A DNA stretch of 61,153 bases, taken from Flammula alnicola (taxonomy: Eukaryota > Basidiomycota > Agaricomycetes > Agaricales > Strophariaceae). The position numbers were made by a program, and so were the translations under genes. Below the pieces are notes generated by a model. It saw only the letters and a program-made list of their open reading frames with translations. It ran no database searches and was not told the origin of the DNA. Positions 58,110-61,153 of this stretch are shown piece after piece (within the stretch, counting starts at the first letter, position 1; each line of letters starts with the position of its first letter). The stretch is taken from positions 1 to 61,153 of the forward strand of contig JADNRV010000292.1 in the NCBI GenBank assembly GCA_015499995.1, in the 5' to 3' direction.

Positions 58110-59105
58110 ATGACCACCATGTTGAGCTCGCGCTCTGGTGTTACAATTGCCGTGGCTAGTGCCGCAGTTATCGGGTATTCGACCTACCTCATCTTTCGTC
58201 AACTATCCCTGTCTCCTGGTCCCTCCCATTCAGATCATATGCCCAACATGAGTGGTGACGGTGAAGATGACTCGACGTTAGCAAACTTTAAGGGTAAAAC
58301 TCGCATTCGGGGGCTGTGTTCTAATGGTTCCCCAGGTCCTATCTTTTACAAAGCTCCCAACGCCAATGAAGAGGCAATCTACAGAATCCTTGGATCACAC
58401 CCCCGCATCGTCAAATACCTCGGTGGTGACCCTCTGACCGGGCATATCATGCTCTCGTCCCTTCGCAACGGCGCTCTCCTCTTTCACCTGAGAGCCCATC
58501 CCGTCATCCCACTTGCAACTCGACTGACTTGGGCCATAGAAATTGCCCAAGGAGTCGCCCACCTACACGCTCGGGACATTATTTGGGCTGGCCCGCACCT
58601 CGCTAACATCCTCCTGACTGACGATTACCATGCTGTCTTGTGTGATTTCGGGCTCTCTGTTCACAAGGCACCGTACTTTTACGATTTCACTATAGGCCCT
58701 CCACCGATATACTCATGCCCGTTCGGATACTGTGCGAAGACACCGAGACGCAACGACATTTTTGGACTAGGCGTGATTCTTTTCGTGCTCCTTTCCGAAA
58801 GGTTCCCATTCCATAAGGACTTGTTTCCGTCAACACTGGAGGAAATAGCTGTTTTGGAAAAGCACGAAGAGATCACTGATTATCGCCGTGCCTTTGACAA
58901 GCTACCCCCATCCTTGGATTCCTATTTCGGAAACATTGTGGACAATTGCTTCACCATTAAGTATCAATCGGCTGACATCTTTGGCGACGGAACTCGAAGC
59001 TGCATTCTCTCTGTGGTGGAAGGACCACGAGCAGGTGAGGTCTTCTGTTTCTCTTGTCGACTCGTAATTAATTTGAATGCATGTTCAGAACCTTGGCAGT
59101 CCTAA
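58110..59105 (+). CDS. Membrane-anchored protein kinase-like protein
   Basis: Exons 58110-59034 and 59089-59105 (54-nt intron) give 313 aa; retaining the intron also keeps the frame. The N-terminus has a membrane segment (VTIAVASAAVIGYSTYLIF, residues 11-29). The kinase domain spans about 60-290, with candidate Lys81 (IFYK), an EEAIYRIL helix with Glu, HPRIVKYLGG, catalytic-loop HARD (156) and an Asn at 166, DFG at 179-181 (LCDFGLS), and a late RRNDIFGLGVILFVLLSERF helix. The usual HRDxKxxN reads HARDIIWAGPHLAN, so the catalytic-loop Lys is absent and three residues are added before the Asn. It may be a degenerate or unusual kinase of the type common in agarics. Function unknown. Confidence 0.75.
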   Translation: MTTMLSSRSGVTIAVASAAVIGYSTYLIFRQLSLSPGPSHSDHMPNMSGDGEDDSTLANFKGKTRIRGLCSNGSPGPIFYKAPNANEEAIYRILGSHPRIVKYLGGDPLTGHIMLSSLRNGALLFHLRAHPVIPLATRLTWAIEIAQGVAHLHARDIIWAGPHLANILLTDDYHAVLCDFGLSVHKAPYFYDFTIGPPPIYSCPFGYCAKTPRRNDIFGLGVILFVLLSERFPFHKDLFPSTLEEIAVLEKHEEITDYRRAFDKLPPSLDSYFGNIVDNCFTIKYQSADIFGDGTRSCILSVVEGPRAGEVFCFSCRLVINLNACSEPWQS

Positions 59106-60273
59106 TTCTGTGAGCGTCGACATACCCTATCCGCAACGACCGGTTCATCTTCCAATTGAACAAGTGCAGCACCAGGTAATTCATCTCCTAGCAATCACAA
59201 ACATTTCTAACGACACGTTCCTCCAGTATACCTTACCCCCACTAGACTTGTCTGATGACCCCTTTCCAGTATAATTAGATCTGGACATCAATAACGACAG
59301 TCTTATACAATTGCCCAATATACTTATATGACCTTGTTGTTTTGAAGAGACCGATTGCCCTTAAACTGCAAGCGTGGAACGGAGGGCTGAAGGATCGACG
59401 AGAACTCGCCCAAGGCTTTCTCCCTTGTTCTTCTTTCCGAGCGAAATACCCAGCCATGCGCAGTTTTGCAGTACTGGTCATTATCAGCAATTCATAGACG
59501 TCAGTTGTGAAATGTTGGGAGCGCTATGACGGATGCCATGTACCATCCCCCAAAAAGCTCGTAATAGGCTTATGGGAAATGAAAAGTAAAGCTATTGCAG
59601 CTGCCAATGGGGCATCGTATACTTGTTGCTGCCTTTCGCTGTCAACCTCTGGCAAGACTTATCCAGATATGCCCTGGGGTATCTGCATGCGACCGTCTTA
59701 ATACCATATTGGTTTCATTAAAATTCAAGTGGCTTTGTGCTTCAAAACACTAATACATGGCTCGCACAAGTAGCCTGGATTCAATAGCTCAAGCAAGATT
59801 ATCGCGAATTCTGTACTGTGTAGCGGAATTCATTGTGAGGACTTGGTACTTCGACACGTTTATCTGTTTCAACTTGCCACCGTCTAATCTTTGGTATCTA
59901 CTTGTTCTATCATTACTATGGGCATCCTAGAGTCTTGTAGCATGACATTCCTGTTTCAATGACAAGATGGCACGTACAATGCCCAATGGTACCGTATTAT
60001 CAAGGACGACAACAACGCAAGGCGTCCTAATCCCCATAGATCGCGTCAATCATTCGCCGCGTATCGTGTATTATGTTGAATATGTCGATGTTGCAATGAG
60101 TTAGTAAATCGGCCTACGGCGCAATGCGCATTGCACACCGATTCTACCAATGATGTCTGTCCCTCCAGATACGAATGTGAGCCTTAGCTGGCATATCAAG
60201 AAAAGAGAAACCATCCGATTATAGAGATAAAAAAGAAATTATACATCCGACTATACAAGTATGAGCAAAGCGA
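59106..60273. other. Intergenic
   Basis: No supported gene; several short frames on both strands have no coding features. The right end is the 3' flank of clathrin heavy chain. Confidence 0.4.
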
Positions 60274-61153
60274 TCAGTAGCCGTATCCAGTCATGGCAGG
60301 CATCATCCCATTCATAGGAGGAGCTTGTCCAACGATCCTGTAATATCTTTCTCAGCAAAAATGTGTCTCTCAAAAACAAATCTAAAACGTACCCATTGGT
60401 TAGAAGAAGACCTCTACCAAAGCCTCCTGGGTTGATTATTGGAGCTTCCGACTCAGTTTGCTCCTTTTTGGCCTCCTTCTTTGAGTGCTCTTTGACCTCT
60501 TTCTCCAGTTGTGCCAACTAGAAAGCAGTGAGAAACAAGGATATCGAGGTTTAAAGAAACGAACTAACCTTCTCTACCAGCGAGCGCTGCACCTGAATCT
60601 TGTATGGCATGTAGAAATCGTTCAGTCCATGCTGCCATGATAGCTCTTCAACGACATCTGAACGAAGGAGGTCGAAGCAGATGAAGAGAAGTGCCGCGAA
60701 GCATTCCTTGTTTCCGATGTCGACAAAGTACGAAAGTAGCTCCTCGGCAACTTCTGTCGAGGCAGACACAGAAGCAGTAATCATGGCATCCTTGTACAGC
60801 TTGTCCTGCTTCGATAGAGATATCGATTCTTCCCAGCGACCATTTTTCTGGAGAGGTGATGCATTCAGCAGGACATAAAGATGAGAAAAGAGTGGACATA
60901 CCTTGTAAAGATGAGCTGCCAGCCGCGGAATTCCAAGAGTTCATGTTTCTCTAGCCGTTTAGCAAGATTGATGTTGTTGAAGTTGTCAAAGCTATCGATT
61001 GAATCACGCAATGTTTTATAATCTTCTTCTTCGATAAGAAGTCATTATAGGCGTCGTTGACAGCTTCGAGGTTGAACTGTTTAAAAGTGTCAACAGAATG
61101 GATAGATCCACTGGTAGGCTTACATGTTGCACGGCAATAAGGTACGAGCGGAT
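60274..61153 (-). CDS. CHC1: Clathrin heavy chain, C-terminal part (5' end off window; two frameshifts)
   Basis: The minus-strand exons give, in order, [43 protein letters not shown] with [51 protein letters not shown] with [40 protein letters not shown] and a last exon ending [13 protein letters not shown] at 60274. This matches the proximal leg and C-terminal tail of clathrin heavy chain. Two single-base deletions break the frame: one between DFL and EEEDYK (about 61039; an A appears missing) and one in [12 protein letters not shown] (about 60931; a C appears missing). Since this is a single-copy, normally essential gene, I suspect consensus errors. The rest of the gene lies beyond the right edge. 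Confidence 0.88.

Overview
The window reads as nuclear DNA of a mushroom-forming basidiomycete (Agaricomycetes). Its genes carry many short GT-AG introns, mostly 50-80 nt, and the families fit: an intact KDZ transposase, BTB/POZ and F-box expansions, DUF7330-like membrane proteins, a gypsy-type gag and a Zn2Cys6 regulator, among housekeeping genes (KRI1, RHO3, clathrin heavy chain). I derived the gene models by reading splice sites and frames by eye; nothing was searched in a database.

Layout. 1-9 kb, minus strand: a decayed microbial-type PARG copy at the left edge, a BTB gene, an eight-exon DUF1479 oxygenase gene and an F-box pseudogene. 9-19 kb: an intact PARG gene (plus), an Old Yellow Enzyme gene, two plus-strand BTB genes, a small membrane/coiled-coil gene (minus), a third-type BTB gene (minus) and a proline-rich single-pass membrane protein (minus). 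19.7-22.4 kb: KRI1, needed for ribosome biogenesis. 22.9-29.4 kb: three tandem five-exon paralogues with one membrane anchor and a C-terminal domain made of six TTN-type repeats. 29.6-37.2 kb: an intronless F-box gene, an acidic unknown protein, a small conserved-looking gene with one frameshift, and a fifth BTB gene.

37.2-46.6 kb is the mobile-element zone. It holds hairpin-forming repeats, a complete 11-exon KDZ transposase (about 1061 aa) and the 5' half of a gypsy-type retroelement (LTR-like leader, primer binding site candidate, gag). That retroelement stops abruptly at a CCCH-zinc-finger/Smr gene, which has lost its 5' end and has many one-base frameshifts. 47.3-61.2 kb: a coiled-coil protein, a long gene-poor stretch, a Zn2Cys6 transcription factor, RHO3 with a 12-nt microexon, a membrane-anchored kinase-like protein, and the 3' end of clathrin heavy chain running off the right edge.

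Caution on quality: the clathrin gene, which should be essential, carries two single-base deletions here, and the Smr gene carries a run of deletions mostly in G runs. Some apparent frameshifts may therefore be consensus errors and not biology. By contrast, the PARG copy at the left edge and the F-box gene at 6.3-7.6 kb carry substitutions and multi-base changes that look like true decay.
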